DNA from: Fodinicurvata sp. EGI_FJ10296
Lineage (GTDB): Bacteria > Pseudomonadota > Alphaproteobacteria > DSM-16000 > Inquilinaceae
Direction: 5' to 3'
Assembly: GCF_040712075.1 (NCBI RefSeq)
Contig: NZ_JBFCVL010000001.1
Location: forward strand, 441,501-505,500
Length of the DNA stretch: 64,000 nt
The notes beneath the pieces were generated by a model. It was not told where the DNA came from. It did no database searches and saw only the letters and a list, made by a program, of their open reading frames with translations. The number at the start of each line of letters is the position of its first letter. Position 1 is the stretch's first letter. A program made the translations under genes and the position numbers. Below are positions 31,801 through 40,972 of the stretch, piece by piece.

Positions 31801-33345
31801 TCAGGTCGGATCCACGCGGTCGGCCGGAAAAACCAGCCGGACCGTCGTCCCGACGCCAAGCGCGCTGTCGATTTCGAGCCTTCCGCCATGCAACTCTATC
31901 AGTGAACGGGTGAGCGGAAGGCCCAGTCCCGTTCCTTCGAATGATCGGCTCAGGCGGTCGTCGGCTTGCTTGAAGGGCTGCAGCAAGGATTCGATGTTGG
32001 CGCTATCGATGCCGATTCCATTGTCCGTGACCGTCACCACGGCTTCGCCCTGCGGCGACCGGTGGCCGGAAATGGTCACGCGACCCCCTTTGTTCGTGAA
32101 TTTCACCGCATTTGACAACAGGTTGATGATCATCTGGCGAAGTTTCTGCTCGTCCGCGAACAGGACCGGGAAATCCTCTGCGATGTCCTGATCGAGAGAG
32201 ATCTGTTTGTTCTCCGCTTGCAGGGACAGCAGACGAATGCCGGCGCTGATCGTTTCCGACGGATCGAACCGGTCAGCCTGGACCATCATCTCTCCGGCTT
32301 CGAGCTTTACGACATCGAGAATGTCGTTGATGATCGACAGCAAGTGGCGGCCGCTCTGCAGCACGTCGGCGGCATAGTCCTTGTATTCCGGGCGCCCGAT
32401 CGGCCCGAACAACTCGTCGCTCATGACTTCGGAGAAGCCGATGATCGCGTTCAACGGGGTGCGCAGTTCATGGCCGATCATGCCCAGGAATAGGCTCTTG
32501 GCACGATCCGCGTCGCGTGCCTGGGCGAGCGCGCCGTCCAGGCGCGCGTTCGTGGCCGTCAATTCCGTCAGTGCTTGCTCCAGTTCCAGCCTGTAGGCAC
32601 CGGCCCGTTCCTCGGCGGCAAGCCTTTCGGTGACATCGGTGCCAGAGCCGCGAAAACCCTGGAACCCGCCCGCTTCGGCATCAAAGACCGGTATCCCGGA
32701 CAACAGGTAGATGCGCTCCCCGCCCGCCGGACGCTCCAGCACGAACAGGACGTCCCGAAAGGGCGCCCGGGTCCGCAGTGTCGGTGGCCGGCGTCCGGAA
32801 GCGGGTCGGAATTGGCCGATGTCGAACAGCGATCTGCCGGTTAGCTCTGCGCAGGTTTCGATGTCGGTTCCAATGTCCCGCGTGACCGAGTGAACGATCG
32901 TCCAGTCTGTGTCCGTTTGCCATACCCAGTCGGAAACAGTTGATAGAAGCTCGTCGGACCGTTCCTTGACGGTGCCGAGTGCGGCCCGGAGTTCGGTTTC
33001 TATCGTCTGATCGTCGTAAACGCCCACCAGCGTGTCGCCACCATGGCCGGCAAGTTTCACATGCCGCCCGGACAGCGTCCGCTTTCGGCCGTCGATCTCG
33101 ACCGACTCCCTTTGCCGGATCGGCGCCGAGGATCGGCGCAGGGCCGACAGCAAACGCGGGCTGATCCGCCGAAGGGGGTGGCCGTCCGAGCGGCGAAATA
33201 TGTCGTTGAAGGCTTTGTTGGAATAGCGAATGACGCCGTCGGTGCCGGCTATGTAGACAGGGCTGCACAGTCCCAGCGCCATGGTGGCGATGTCGGCAGG
33301 AGGAAAGGTGTCAGAACCGTTGTCGTCTGCTTCGAAATCGGACAT
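31801..33345 (-). CDS. PAS-containing sensor histidine kinase of the PleC/DivJ type
   Basis: A 514-aa soluble kinase with no membrane segment. PAS-like domains come first (VYIAGTDGVIRYSNKAFND; then SDWVWQTDTDWTIVHSVTRD ending in GFRGSGTDVTERLAAEE), followed by a short coiled coil. The HisKA domain has the phospho-acceptor His in GHELRTPLNAIIGFSEVM and the FGPIGRPEYKDYAADVL text typical of the PleC/DivJ/PdhS group that act on DivK/PleD-like receivers. The ATPase part shows NLLSNAVKFT, DNGIGID and GTGLGLPL. It starts 5 nt after the stop of the EAL-like gene, so the two form an operon. Link to CtrA control is plausible by family. Confidence 0.9.
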   Translation of the reverse strand: MSDFEADDNGSDTFPPADIATMALGLCSPVYIAGTDGVIRYSNKAFNDIFRRSDGHPLRRISPRLLSALRRSSAPIRQRESVEIDGRKRTLSGRHVKLAGHGGDTLVGVYDDQTIETELRAALGTVKERSDELLSTVSDWVWQTDTDWTIVHSVTRDIGTDIETCAELTGRSLFDIGQFRPASGRRPPTLRTRAPFRDVLFVLERPAGGERIYLLSGIPVFDAEAGGFQGFRGSGTDVTERLAAEERAGAYRLELEQALTELTATNARLDGALAQARDADRAKSLFLGMIGHELRTPLNAIIGFSEVMSDELFGPIGRPEYKDYAADVLQSGRHLLSIINDILDVVKLEAGEMMVQADRFDPSETISAGIRLLSLQAENKQISLDQDIAEDFPVLFADEQKLRQMIINLLSNAVKFTNKGGRVTISGHRSPQGEAVVTVTDNGIGIDSANIESLLQPFKQADDRLSRSFEGTGLGLPLTRSLIELHGGRLEIDSALGVGTTVRLVFPADRVDPT

Positions 33346-33350
33346 TCGGG

Positions 33351-34430
33351 CTATGCTTCGCCCGTTCTGGATGCGCGTGCCTGCCCGGCCGTCTCTGCGG
33401 CGCCGACGAGCGGCCCCTCAAGAAAGGTGGTCCCATGCTCATAGAGAAATATGGCATCGGGTTCGCCAGCGATGCCGCAGGCGACCGTATCGATCCGCAG
33501 CCGTTGCGCCATCTCCAGAAGCTTGCGGACCACGATGCTCTTGTACGGGTCGTCGGCGACACCTGTGGCGACCCGCGGAGAGATCCGGATCATGTCCGGC
33601 TTGACCTGGGAGAGCAGGTCCAGCGACGCCGCGCCGGACCCGACATCGTTCAGCGCCACCTGGAACCCGGCGTTGCGATAATATCTGAGAATTCCGCGCA
33701 AATGGTCGATGTCGACCGGATTGTCGTTCATGACCATGGTAAAAATGATCATCCCGGGGTCCAGATCGGCTTCCTTGACCGCGGCAACGGTGGTCCGCAG
33801 ACAGAATTCCGGGTCGTAGATGGATGACGGCGAAAACGGGATGAAGGTCGGCTGTGTTGCTTTCGTGCGGCCGATCTCGCGGATTGCGGTGACGCGGGCT
33901 GCCCGGTCCACGGGGGCGAGAATGCAGGCATTGGCCGCGGTCCGGTAAATCTGGTCCGCGCCAATCAAATTGCCGCCAGAATCGGTGCCATGGAGGGTGG
34001 CGTTCAATGCGAACACATCGCTCCATTCCTCGGCGTGGACAACGGGGGACAGCGCGATCTGCAGCTGGGCCTGATCGACCATCGAAAGCAGCCAGCCGGC
34101 GTCGACGAAACTTGAAACGGCTTCCAGGCTGCGGGCGTCGGGAATGTCGGCCACGCCGGGCTCCACGCCCTGTTCCTTGACCAGAACGGTCGTTGCGCGC
34201 CGTTCTTCGCTGGAAAGAACGCCGGTTAACGCGACACTGGTGCGTTTGAACAGATCGACCGGGGCATCGAACGTAATCGCCCCGGTCTCATCGTCGATGA
34301 CGAAGGGGGTGTCCAGTCCCGTCAGGACATCCCGGATCTTCGTGCCGCTGTGGCCGATCGGGGGCCAGACAAAATAACGGCGCACGCCGCTAATAACCGC
34401 CGGCGTAACCTCGCATTTCTGGCAGACCAC
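33351..34430 (-). CDS. Degenerate EAL-domain protein (probably not catalytic)
   Basis: A 359-aa protein whose C-terminal ~230 residues follow the EAL fold. The EAL-like motif region is replaced by LQIALSPVVHA. FIPFSPSSIYDPEFCL and IIFTMVMNDNP stand where substrate and metal residues belong. VALNDVGSGAASLDLLSQV replaces the DDFGTG loop (D-D to N-D), DMIRISPR replaces the catalytic K-x-D, and VACGIAGEPD replaces AEGVE. c-di-GMP hydrolysis is therefore very unlikely; binding or protein interaction is possible. The N-terminus has a CQKC pair. The start is GTG 34430 with AAGGGGAAA upstream. It lies in an operon with the PleC-like kinase. Confidence 0.8.
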   Translation of the reverse strand: MVCQKCEVTPAVISGVRRYFVWPPIGHSGTKIRDVLTGLDTPFVIDDETGAITFDAPVDLFKRTSVALTGVLSSEERRATTVLVKEQGVEPGVADIPDARSLEAVSSFVDAGWLLSMVDQAQLQIALSPVVHAEEWSDVFALNATLHGTDSGGNLIGADQIYRTAANACILAPVDRAARVTAIREIGRTKATQPTFIPFSPSSIYDPEFCLRTTVAAVKEADLDPGMIIFTMVMNDNPVDIDHLRGILRYYRNAGFQVALNDVGSGAASLDLLSQVKPDMIRISPRVATGVADDPYKSIVVRKLLEMAQRLRIDTVACGIAGEPDAIFLYEHGTTFLEGPLVGAAETAGQARASRTGEA

Positions 34431-34560
34431 CGTATTTCCCCTTGTGAGACGGCCTCGCGCTGCTGGTCGGGAAGGCCGTCATGCCCGATCAGGAAATCTT
34501 GATCGCACAAGGGAATTAACAAGCTCTTTCCATTCGCCTGTTTCGGCTGGAATTCGACGA

Positions 34561-35868
34561 CTACAGGATGAACCGGCTGAGATCGCTGTCCTTGCTGAGA
34601 TCGCCCACCCGCTGTTCGACCATGGCCGCATCGATCGTCACCGTTTCGCCCGTGCGATCGCTGGCTGTGTAGCTGATGTCGTCAAGAAGCCTCTCCAGCA
34701 CCGTGTGCAGCCGCCGTGCCCCGATATTCTCAACCGACCGGTTGATCTCGGCCGCCAGCCGGGCCAGCGTGTCGATCGCGTCGTCGGTGAACTCAAGGAT
34801 AACCCCCTCGGTATCGAGCAGGGCAATGTACTGCTTGATCAGACTGTAATCGGGTTCGACCAGGATCCGGCGCAGATCGGCCTCGGCCAATGCCTGCAGT
34901 TCCACCCGGATCGGCAGTCGGCCCTGCAGTTCCGGCAGCATGTCGGCCGGTTTGGACACATGAAAGGCCCCCGACGCGATGAACAGGATGTGATCGGTCG
35001 AAACGGTGCCGTGCTTCGTTGTGACCTGGGTGCCCTCGATCAGTGGCAGCAGATCGCGCTGAACGCCCTCGCGGCTGACATCCGCCCCGCCGCGATCGGA
35101 ACGCGCCGTGATCTTGTCGATTTCGTCGAGGAAAACGATTCCGTTCTGTTCGACGGCCGAAATCGCTTCGCGCGTCACCTGCTCCTGATCGAGCAACTTG
35201 TCGGCTTCTTCCGCAATCAGAGGTTCGTAGCATTCGCCGACGGTCACCGAGCGGGTCTTGTTCCGGCCGCCCATCGCCTTGCCGAAAAGGTCGCCGAGAT
35301 TGATCATGCCCATCTGGCCGCCCTGGCCGCCAGGCAGTTCCATGGTGGGGAACGGATTACTGGTGTCGGCCATCTCCACATCGATCTGGCGATCGTCGAG
35401 GGCGCCCTCGCGCAGCATCTTGCGGAATTTCTGGCGCGTTTCGGCGGCCGCGTTCTGGCCGACAAGGGCATCGATGACCCGCTCCTCGGCACGAACTTCG
35501 GCCTTGGAGTGCACGTCCCGGCGCAGCCGCTCGCGGGTCATGGTGATGGAGATCTCGACGAGATCGCGAACGATCTGCTCCACGTCGCGGCCTACATAGC
35601 CGACTTCGGTGAACTTGGTCGCTTCCACCTTGACGAAGGGCGCGTTGGCGAGGCGCGCGACCCGCCGCGCGATCTCGGTCTTGCCGACGCCGGTCGGGCC
35701 GATCATCAGAATGTTCTTCGGCAGCACTTCGCCGCGGATGTCCTCGGGGAGCTGCTGACGGCGCCACCGGGTTCGCAGGGCAATGGCGACGGCGCGCTTG
35801 GCCTCTTTCTGGCCGACGATATACCGATCGAGTTCGGAAACGATTTCACGGGGGCTGAAGTCGGTCAT
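34561..35868 (-). CDS. hslU: HslU, ATPase subunit of the HslUV protease
   Basis: A 435-aa AAA+ unfoldase that feeds substrates into HslV. Walker A is [19 protein letters not shown] and the Walker B region is [11 protein letters not shown]. The pore-loop signature [15 protein letters not shown], the sensor region [20 protein letters not shown] and the closing DLSRFIL tail that docks into HslV are all intact. The inserted I-domain lies between. ATG 35868 begins [17 protein letters not shown], the usual start, and is 1 nt after the hslV stop. Opposite-strand open frames over this gene are shadows. Confidence 0.97.
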   Translation of the reverse strand: MTDFSPREIVSELDRYIVGQKEAKRAVAIALRTRWRRQQLPEDIRGEVLPKNILMIGPTGVGKTEIARRVARLANAPFVKVEATKFTEVGYVGRDVEQIVRDLVEISITMTRERLRRDVHSKAEVRAEERVIDALVGQNAAAETRQKFRKMLREGALDDRQIDVEMADTSNPFPTMELPGGQGGQMGMINLGDLFGKAMGGRNKTRSVTVGECYEPLIAEEADKLLDQEQVTREAISAVEQNGIVFLDEIDKITARSDRGGADVSREGVQRDLLPLIEGTQVTTKHGTVSTDHILFIASGAFHVSKPADMLPELQGRLPIRVELQALAEADLRRILVEPDYSLIKQYIALLDTEGVILEFTDDAIDTLARLAAEINRSVENIGARRLHTVLERLLDDISYTASDRTGETVTIDAAMVEQRVGDLSKDSDLSRFIL

Positions 35869-35869
35869 C

Positions 35870-36430
35870 TCAGAGTTTTTCCACGGTAAGAGAGTGATTC
35901 GTATAGACGCAGATGTCGGCGGCGACGCCCATCGCCTTGCGCGCAATGCTCTCGGCGTCCATGCCATCGATGTCATAGAGCGCTCGCGCCGCCGAAAGTG
36001 CCATGGGACCGCCGGAACCGATGGCGATGAGACCGTCATCGGGTTCCAGCACATCGCCCGTGCCGGTCAACAGCAGCGAGATATCCTTGTCGCATACGGC
36101 CATCATGGCTTCGAGCCGGCGCAGATAGCGGTCGGTCCGCCAGTCCTTTGCCATCTCGACGCAGGCCCGCATCAACTGACCCGGGTGCTGTTCGAGTTTC
36201 GCTTCAAGGCGTTCATAGAGGGCGAACGCATCGGCCGTCGATCCGGCGAAACCGGTCAGAACCGACCCCTGCGCCAGTCGGCGGACCTTGCGCGCCGTTC
36301 CTTTCATTACGGTGTTGCCGGCCGTGACCTGGCCATCCCCGGCAACGACGACGTCACCATCCTTGCGAATGGCCAGGATCGTCGTTCCGCGCCAACCCGT
36401 CGGGTCCCCGGATCCGTTCTGTCTGTCCAT
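35870..36430 (-). CDS. hslV: HslV, peptidase subunit of the HslUV protease
   Basis: A 186-aa proteasome-like threonine peptidase. The catalytic Thr lies in [19 protein letters not shown] and is exposed after removal of a short propeptide ([15 protein letters not shown]). [39 protein letters not shown] and [16 protein letters not shown] are conserved. ATG 36430 gives the normal length. It precedes hslU directly, as in most proteobacteria, and the two should be co-expressed. Upstream are two copies of a 12-bp repeat that may be regulatory. Confidence 0.96.
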   Translation of the reverse strand: MDRQNGSGDPTGWRGTTILAIRKDGDVVVAGDGQVTAGNTVMKGTARKVRRLAQGSVLTGFAGSTADAFALYERLEAKLEQHPGQLMRACVEMAKDWRTDRYLRRLEAMMAVCDKDISLLLTGTGDVLEPDDGLIAIGSGGPMALSAARALYDIDGMDAESIARKAMGVAADICVYTNHSLTVEKL

Positions 36431-36750
36431 ACACCTGTTCCCTGCTAGTTGCCCACGAAGCGGGTAAAGACGGAGCGGGTAAAGATATCGCCCCGACCCG
36501 CCGGGCCGCGAAGTCCGCTCACGAAACCGCAATTCCACTCGATATTCGCCGCGCCCGTCTTGCCACGGTCGCGGCGGTCCTGCCTCCATGTTGGAGGCCC
36601 CGGCAGTCGGATCAACCCCGTGCCCCGGGCGAGCGTCAGTCGGGTGTGGCGGTCCGGCGAAGCCGGCGTGCGGGGGCAGGATAGCCGGTTGACTGGCGGT
36701 GGCGCGAAGTTCCTGTTAAAAGTCCGGCACGCACCGGAAAAGGCATCGCA
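36431..36750. promoter_or_regulatory. Divergent region hslV / hisB with a 12-bp direct repeat
   Basis: A 320-bp divergent region. AGCGGGTAAAGA occurs twice, at 36459-36470 and 36474-36485, with a 15-bp period, 29-55 bp upstream of the hslV start. This is a possible regulator or promoter element. I did not recognise a heat-shock sigma-32 promoter with confidence. AAGGCATCGCA precedes the hisB ATG. Confidence 0.35.
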
Positions 36751-37371
36751 ATGACCACCCGCACGGCAACCTATGATCGCAAGACCAACGAAACCCTCAT
36801 CAGCGTCACGGTGGCGCTGGACGGCACAGGCCAAAGCCGCGTTGCAACAGGGATCGGCTTTTTCGATCACATGCTCGACCAGCTTTCGCGCCATTCGCTG
36901 ATCGATCTGACGGTCGAGGTCGAAGGCGATCTCCATATCGACGCCCATCATACCGTCGAGGATACAGGTATCGTGCTGGGTCACGCGCTCGCCCGGGCGC
37001 TGGGCGACAAGGCCGGGATTCAGCGTTATGGAAATGCCCTGCTTCCGATGGACGACGCGCTGTGCCGCGCCGCTGTCGACCTGTCCGGGCGCCCCTGGCT
37101 GCACTGGAATGTGGCGTTCACGCAGCCCGCGCTCGGTTCGATGGATACAGAGGTCTTCAAGGAGTTTTTCCAGGCGCTGGCCAACGGCGCTGGTGCCAAT
37201 ATTCATATCGACATTCTTCATGGGGTCAACAACCACCATATGATCGAAGCGGCGTTCAAGGCATGTGCACGGGCCCTGCGCGCCGCCGTCGAGATCGACC
37301 CGCGGCGCCCGTCGGGTCTTGCCACCACCAAGGGACGCCTGGCCGACACGCCGGACGGCAGCACCGCATGA
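36751..37371 (+). CDS. hisB: Imidazoleglycerol-phosphate dehydratase
   Basis: A 206-aa monofunctional HisB, step six of histidine synthesis. Metal-binding histidines lie in GFFDHMLDQLSRHSLIDL, HIDAHHTVEDTGIVLG and HGVNNHHMIEAAFKA. The phosphate-binding and C-terminal SGLATTKGRL are typical. The N-terminal phosphatase domain of the enterobacterial fusion is absent, as usual outside gamma-proteobacteria. It starts the rightward his operon; its stop overlaps the hisH start (ATGA). Confidence 0.97.
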   Translation: MTTRTATYDRKTNETLISVTVALDGTGQSRVATGIGFFDHMLDQLSRHSLIDLTVEVEGDLHIDAHHTVEDTGIVLGHALARALGDKAGIQRYGNALLPMDDALCRAAVDLSGRPWLHWNVAFTQPALGSMDTEVFKEFFQALANGAGANIHIDILHGVNNHHMIEAAFKACARALRAAVEIDPRRPSGLATTKGRLADTPDGSTA

Positions 37372-38027
37372 AGATCGCCATCATCGACTACGGCTCGGGC
37401 AATTTACGCTCGGCGGCAAAGGCAGTCGAACGCATGGCCGGTGAAGCCGGACGACCGGCGACCGTAGAAACCACCGCTGACCCGGCTGTGGTCGCTGCGG
37501 CGGATCGGGTGATCCTGCCCGGAGTCGGGGCGTTCGGCGACTGCCGCGCCGGCCTCGATGCCATTGACGGCATGATCGAGGCCATGGACTATGTCGGTCG
37601 CGACCGGGCGCGGCCATTTCTGGGCATCTGCGTCGGTATGCAACTTCTGGCCGATGTCGGCCGCGAGTATGGCGACCACCCGGGACTGGGCTGGATTTCC
37701 GGCGCCGTCACCGTGCTTCCCCCGGGCATGACCGACAGCGAGGGCCGCAAGCTGAAGATCCCGCATATGGGCTGGAATCAGCTGACGTTCCGGACGGAGA
37801 CTCACCCGATCGTCCGGGGCCTGTCGTCCGGCGCTTATGCGTATTTCGTCCATTCCTATCGGTTCGAGCCGACGGCGGCCGCCGATGTGCTGGCCGAAAC
37901 GCATCATGGTGTGCCGATTGCCGCCATTGTCGCCAACGGAACGGTGGTCGGCACGCAGTTCCATCCGGAAAAAAGCCAGGAGACCGGATTGACCATCCTG
38001 AAGAACTTCATCGAATGGTCGCCATGA
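37368..38027 (+). CDS. hisH: Imidazole glycerol phosphate synthase, glutaminase subunit
   Basis: A 219-aa class I glutamine amidotransferase that supplies ammonia to HisF. The oxyanion loop IIDYGSGNLRSAAKAVER is at the N-terminus. The nucleophile Cys lies in FLGICVGMQLL, and the His-Glu pair in GTQFHPEKSQETG close to the end. PHMGWNQLTF and YFVHSYRFEP are family features. ATG 37368 overlaps the hisB stop, and the last codons overlap the following acetyltransferase start. Confidence 0.97.
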   Translation: MKIAIIDYGSGNLRSAAKAVERMAGEAGRPATVETTADPAVVAAADRVILPGVGAFGDCRAGLDAIDGMIEAMDYVGRDRARPFLGICVGMQLLADVGREYGDHPGLGWISGAVTVLPPGMTDSEGRKLKIPHMGWNQLTFRTETHPIVRGLSSGAYAYFVHSYRFEPTAAADVLAETHHGVPIAAIVANGTVVGTQFHPEKSQETGLTILKNFIEWSP

Positions 38028-38611
38028 CCGATCACAACGACAGCGATCTCTCACAGCGGACAGATTTCGGCGTCGAGCGACTGTCGGAGTTTGCGGGCTC
38101 TGACCTCTACGACCTTTGCGATGCCGCCATTCTCGCCATCAAGGACGGCGGCGGCTTTGGCTGGGTATCGCCGCCGCCGCTCGAATCGCTCGAACGCTAT
38201 TATCGTGGCGTGTTGTCGGTGCCGGGCCGCGAGTTGTTCGTGGCCCGGCTCGACGGCGTGATCTGCGGTTCGGCCCAACTGGTCAGGCCCAGCCCCAACA
38301 ACGAGGCGCAGGCATTCGCCGCGACACTGGCGTCGTCTTTCATCGCGCCCTGGGCGCGGGGCCACGGATTGGCGCGCATGACCGTCGAGGCGGTAGAGGA
38401 AGCGGCCCGCGATGCCGCGTTCGACGTATTGTCGCTGGATGTGCGTGAAACCCAGAAAGCGGCGATCGAACTTTACAAATCGCTCGGCTATCGGTTCTGG
38501 GGCCGCAACCCGGTATATGCGCGGGTCGGCGGCCGCCTGATTGCCGGCGTCTACTATTACAAGGCCCTGAATCCCGAGCGGGTCCGGGTACTGGAGGATG
38601 GCAGCGGATGA
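38024..38611 (+). CDS. GNAT-family N-acetyltransferase in the his operon
   Basis: A 195-aa acetyltransferase of the GNAT fold. The acetyl-CoA loop appears as SFIAPWARGHGLARMTVEA, with ELFVARLDGVICGSAQL before it and LDVRETQKAAIELYKSLGYR after it, a common GNAT ending. It lies between hisH and hisA with 4-nt overlaps on both sides. Such a gene is often seen in this place in alphaproteobacterial his operons. The acceptor is unknown, and a role in histidine synthesis is not implied by the fold. The start 38024 overlaps the hisH stop; an in-frame ATG at 38015 is possible. Confidence 0.85.
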   Translation: MTDHNDSDLSQRTDFGVERLSEFAGSDLYDLCDAAILAIKDGGGFGWVSPPPLESLERYYRGVLSVPGRELFVARLDGVICGSAQLVRPSPNNEAQAFAATLASSFIAPWARGHGLARMTVEAVEEAARDAAFDVLSLDVRETQKAAIELYKSLGYRFWGRNPVYARVGGRLIAGVYYYKALNPERVRVLEDGSG

Positions 38612-39345
38612 GATTCTACCCGGCGATCGATCTCAAGGATGGCGACTGCGTTCGCCTATTGAAAGGCGACATGAACGCCGCGACCGTCTTCAATACCGAT
38701 CCGGGCGCCCAGGCTGCTGCCTTCGAGGCTGTTGGCGCCGAATGGGTGCATGTCGTGGACCTCAACGGTGCGGTCGAGGGGCGCGCCGTCAACCGCGCGG
38801 CCGTGGAGTCGATCATTTCGCGCGTGACGATTCCGGTCCAGCTCGGCGGCGGCATCCGCTCGATGGAGGCGATTGACGCATGGCTGGCCGCCGGTGTGCG
38901 TCGCGTCGTGCTGGGAACGGTGGCGCTGCGGGACCCTGACCTGGTCAAGGCCGCCTGCGCACGGCATCCGGGACGAATCGCCGTCGGCATCGATGCGCGC
39001 GGCGGCCGGGTAGCGGTCGAGGGATGGGTGCAGACGTCGGAGACAACCGCGGAAGACCTGGCGCTGCGCTTCGAGGACAGCGGCGTTGCCGCGATCATCT
39101 ATACCGATATCGATCGTGACGGCACACTGACCGGCGTGAATGCCGAGGCGACCGCGGCGTTGGCGCGGCGGACCGAAACGCCGGTCATCGCGTCCGGCGG
39201 CGTTTCCGGCCCCGGAGATCTTCGTGCTTTGATGGCATTGGAAGCTTCCGGGATCGAGGGCGTCATCTGTGGCCGGTCGCTCTATGACGGCCGTCTGGAT
39301 CCGGCTTCCGCTGTCGCGATACTCGCCGGGCGGGCGCCGCAATGA
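38608..39345 (+). CDS. hisA: ProFAR isomerase (phosphoribosyl-formimino-AICAR-phosphate isomerase)
   Basis: A 245-aa TIM-barrel isomerase, step four of histidine synthesis. The first catalytic Asp is in [19 protein letters not shown]. The phosphate-binding loops are [12 protein letters not shown] and [13 protein letters not shown], and the second catalytic Asp region is [14 protein letters not shown]. The ATG overlaps the preceding stop. hisF follows 13 bp later. Confidence 0.97.
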   Translation: MRFYPAIDLKDGDCVRLLKGDMNAATVFNTDPGAQAAAFEAVGAEWVHVVDLNGAVEGRAVNRAAVESIISRVTIPVQLGGGIRSMEAIDAWLAAGVRRVVLGTVALRDPDLVKAACARHPGRIAVGIDARGGRVAVEGWVQTSETTAEDLALRFEDSGVAAIIYTDIDRDGTLTGVNAEATAALARRTETPVIASGGVSGPGDLRALMALEASGIEGVICGRSLYDGRLDPASAVAILAGRAPQ

Positions 39346-39358
39346 AAGTAATTCAACG

Positions 39359-40129
39359 ATGCTGACGAAACGCGTTATCCCCTGCCTCGACGTCAAGGAT
39401 GGCCGCGTCGTCAAGGGCGTGAACTTCGTCGATCTGCGTGATGCCGGCGATCCGGTCGAGCAGGCGAAGGTCTACGACGCGGCGGGGGCGGACGAACTGA
39501 CATTCCTCGACATTACCGCGTCCCACGAGAACCGCGGCATCATTTACGAAGTCATCGAACGCACGGCGGCGCAGGTCTTCATGCCGTTGACCGTGGGCGG
39601 TGGCGTTCGAACGCTGGAAGATATCCGGCGATTACTGCTGGCCGGCGCCGATAAGGTCTCGATCAACACAGCAGCCGTAAAAACGCCGGAGTTCGTCGCC
39701 GCAGCCGCCGAGAAATTCGGTCGACAATGCATCGTTGTGGCTGTCGATGCGAAGCGGACCGGTCCCGGCACCTGGGAGGTCTTCACCCACGGCGGGCGCA
39801 ACCGGACCGGCCTGGAAGCGATCGACTGGTGCGCGCGCATGGCCGATCTGGGGGCAGGGGAGCTTTTGCTCACATCCATGGACCGGGATGGTACTGGTGA
39901 AGGTTTCGACGTGGATTTGCTGGCGCGGGTATCGGCTGCGGTGGAAATCCCGATCATCGCGTCCGGCGGTGCCGGAACGCTGGATCATCTGGTCCAGGGC
40001 GTAAAACAGGGCAACGCCGACGCCGTGCTTGCGGCCTCGATATTTCATTTCGGCACCTATACTATTGCCGAAGCCAAATCCCACATGGCCGACGCCGGCA
40101 TCCCGGTACGGCCTGTAGCGCCGCGTTGA
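39359..40129 (+). CDS. hisF: Imidazole glycerol phosphate synthase, cyclase subunit
   Basis: A 256-aa TIM-barrel cyclase that joins ammonia from HisH to PRFAR. The catalytic Asp is in [19 protein letters not shown], and the second in [15 protein letters not shown]. Phosphate loops are [13 protein letters not shown] and [27 protein letters not shown] is typical. Length is usual. It lies between hisA and hisE in a compact operon. Confidence 0.97.
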   Translation: MLTKRVIPCLDVKDGRVVKGVNFVDLRDAGDPVEQAKVYDAAGADELTFLDITASHENRGIIYEVIERTAAQVFMPLTVGGGVRTLEDIRRLLLAGADKVSINTAAVKTPEFVAAAAEKFGRQCIVVAVDAKRTGPGTWEVFTHGGRNRTGLEAIDWCARMADLGAGELLLTSMDRDGTGEGFDVDLLARVSAAVEIPIIASGGAGTLDHLVQGVKQGNADAVLAASIFHFGTYTIAEAKSHMADAGIPVRPVAPR

Positions 40130-40144
40130 GAGTATCAGGGCCCA

Positions 40145-40513
40145 ATGACAACACATGATCCCAAAGCCGCGACCAAGGGCGACATTCTCGATTCCATATA
40201 CGAGGTCATTGCCTCGCGTCGGGGCGCCGATCCGGAAACATCCTACACGGCCAAGCTCTTCAGGGGCGGCCCGCCGAAGATGGGACAAAAGGTTGGCGAA
40301 GAAGCTGTCGAGGCGGTCGTTGAAATCATCCAGGGCAAGCCGCAGGCATTGGCCGAAGAAAGCGCCGATCTGTTGTTTCATCTGATGGTGGCCTGGGCGG
40401 AAACCGGCGTCAGGCCGGACGATGTCTGGCGCGTGCTCGAAAACCGGATGGGCACCAGCGGGGTCGACGAAAAAAAGCGGCGGGGGAAAGTCAGCGAGGA
40501 AAGCAGCAAATGA
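40145..40513 (+). CDS. hisE: Phosphoribosyl-ATP pyrophosphatase
   Basis: A 122-aa HisE, step two of histidine synthesis. The MazG-like metal site shows as KVGEEAVEAVVEII and EESADLLFHLMVAW. SYTAKLFRGGPPKMGQ is the usual N-terminal part. A Lys/Arg/Ser tail (VDEKKRRGKVSEESSK) follows. It overlaps the HIT gene by 4 nt. Confidence 0.96.
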   Translation: MTTHDPKAATKGDILDSIYEVIASRRGADPETSYTAKLFRGGPPKMGQKVGEEAVEAVVEIIQGKPQALAEESADLLFHLMVAWAETGVRPDDVWRVLENRMGTSGVDEKKRRGKVSEESSK

Positions 40514-40881
40514 CGAGGGACTACGACGATACCAATATTTTCGCTCGCATTCTCAGGGGCGAAATCCCTTGCGACAAGGTTTTCGAGGACGAGCATGTAC
40601 TGGCGTTCAAGGATATCCAGCCACGCGCGCCTGTTCACGTTCTGGTAATCCCAAAGGGCCGCTACAGGTCGTTCGCCGATTTCAGCGCCAATGCATCAGA
40701 AGACGAAGTCGTCGCGCTTATTCGGGCGGCCGGCCGCATTGCGAAAGAAATGGGTGTCGAAGATCCCGGCTATCGGCTTTTGAGCAATGTCGGCGACGAC
40801 GGCGGGCAGGAAGTGCCACACCTGCACTTTCACATTTTTGGTGGACGGGCTCTGGGCGCGATGCTGCCGAGTGCCGATTAG
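40510..40881 (+). CDS. HIT-family (HINT-type) nucleotide hydrolase
   Basis: A 123-aa histidine-triad protein. The triad HLHFHIFGG lies at residues ~104-112. FARILRGEIPCDKVFEDEHV and DIQPRAPVHVLVIPKGRY are typical of HINT purine nucleoside phosphoramidases. It is the last gene of the his operon, as in many alphaproteobacteria. The physiological substrate is unknown. A hairpin terminator follows within 60 bp. Confidence 0.95.
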   Translation: MTRDYDDTNIFARILRGEIPCDKVFEDEHVLAFKDIQPRAPVHVLVIPKGRYRSFADFSANASEDEVVALIRAAGRIAKEMGVEDPGYRLLSNVGDDGGQEVPHLHFHIFGGRALGAMLPSAD

Positions 40882-40922
40882 TACGGCACGATAGATATTC
40901 TCAATGATCTGTCAGGAAAGCA

Positions 40923-40946
40923 CAGAGGGCGGTTGCCCGCCCTCTG
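40923..40946. terminator. Bidirectional terminator between the his operon and pnp
   Basis: A 10-bp perfect stem (CAGAGGGCGG at 40923-40932, CCGCCCTCTG at 40937-40946) with a 4-nt loop between convergent units. T-runs are absent on both sides. Confidence 0.7.
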
Positions 40947-40972
40947 GCCATCCATATGCGGCACTCCGATAA

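Noticed and set aside
33351-34430. Active c-di-GMP phosphodiesterase
   Set aside because: The EAL signature, DDFGTG loop, catalytic Lys-Asp and AEGVE equivalents are all substituted.
34444-35889. 481-codon plus-strand open frame
   Set aside because: It is antisense to the complete hslU gene and has the Arg/His/Gln-rich look of a GC-rich shadow frame.
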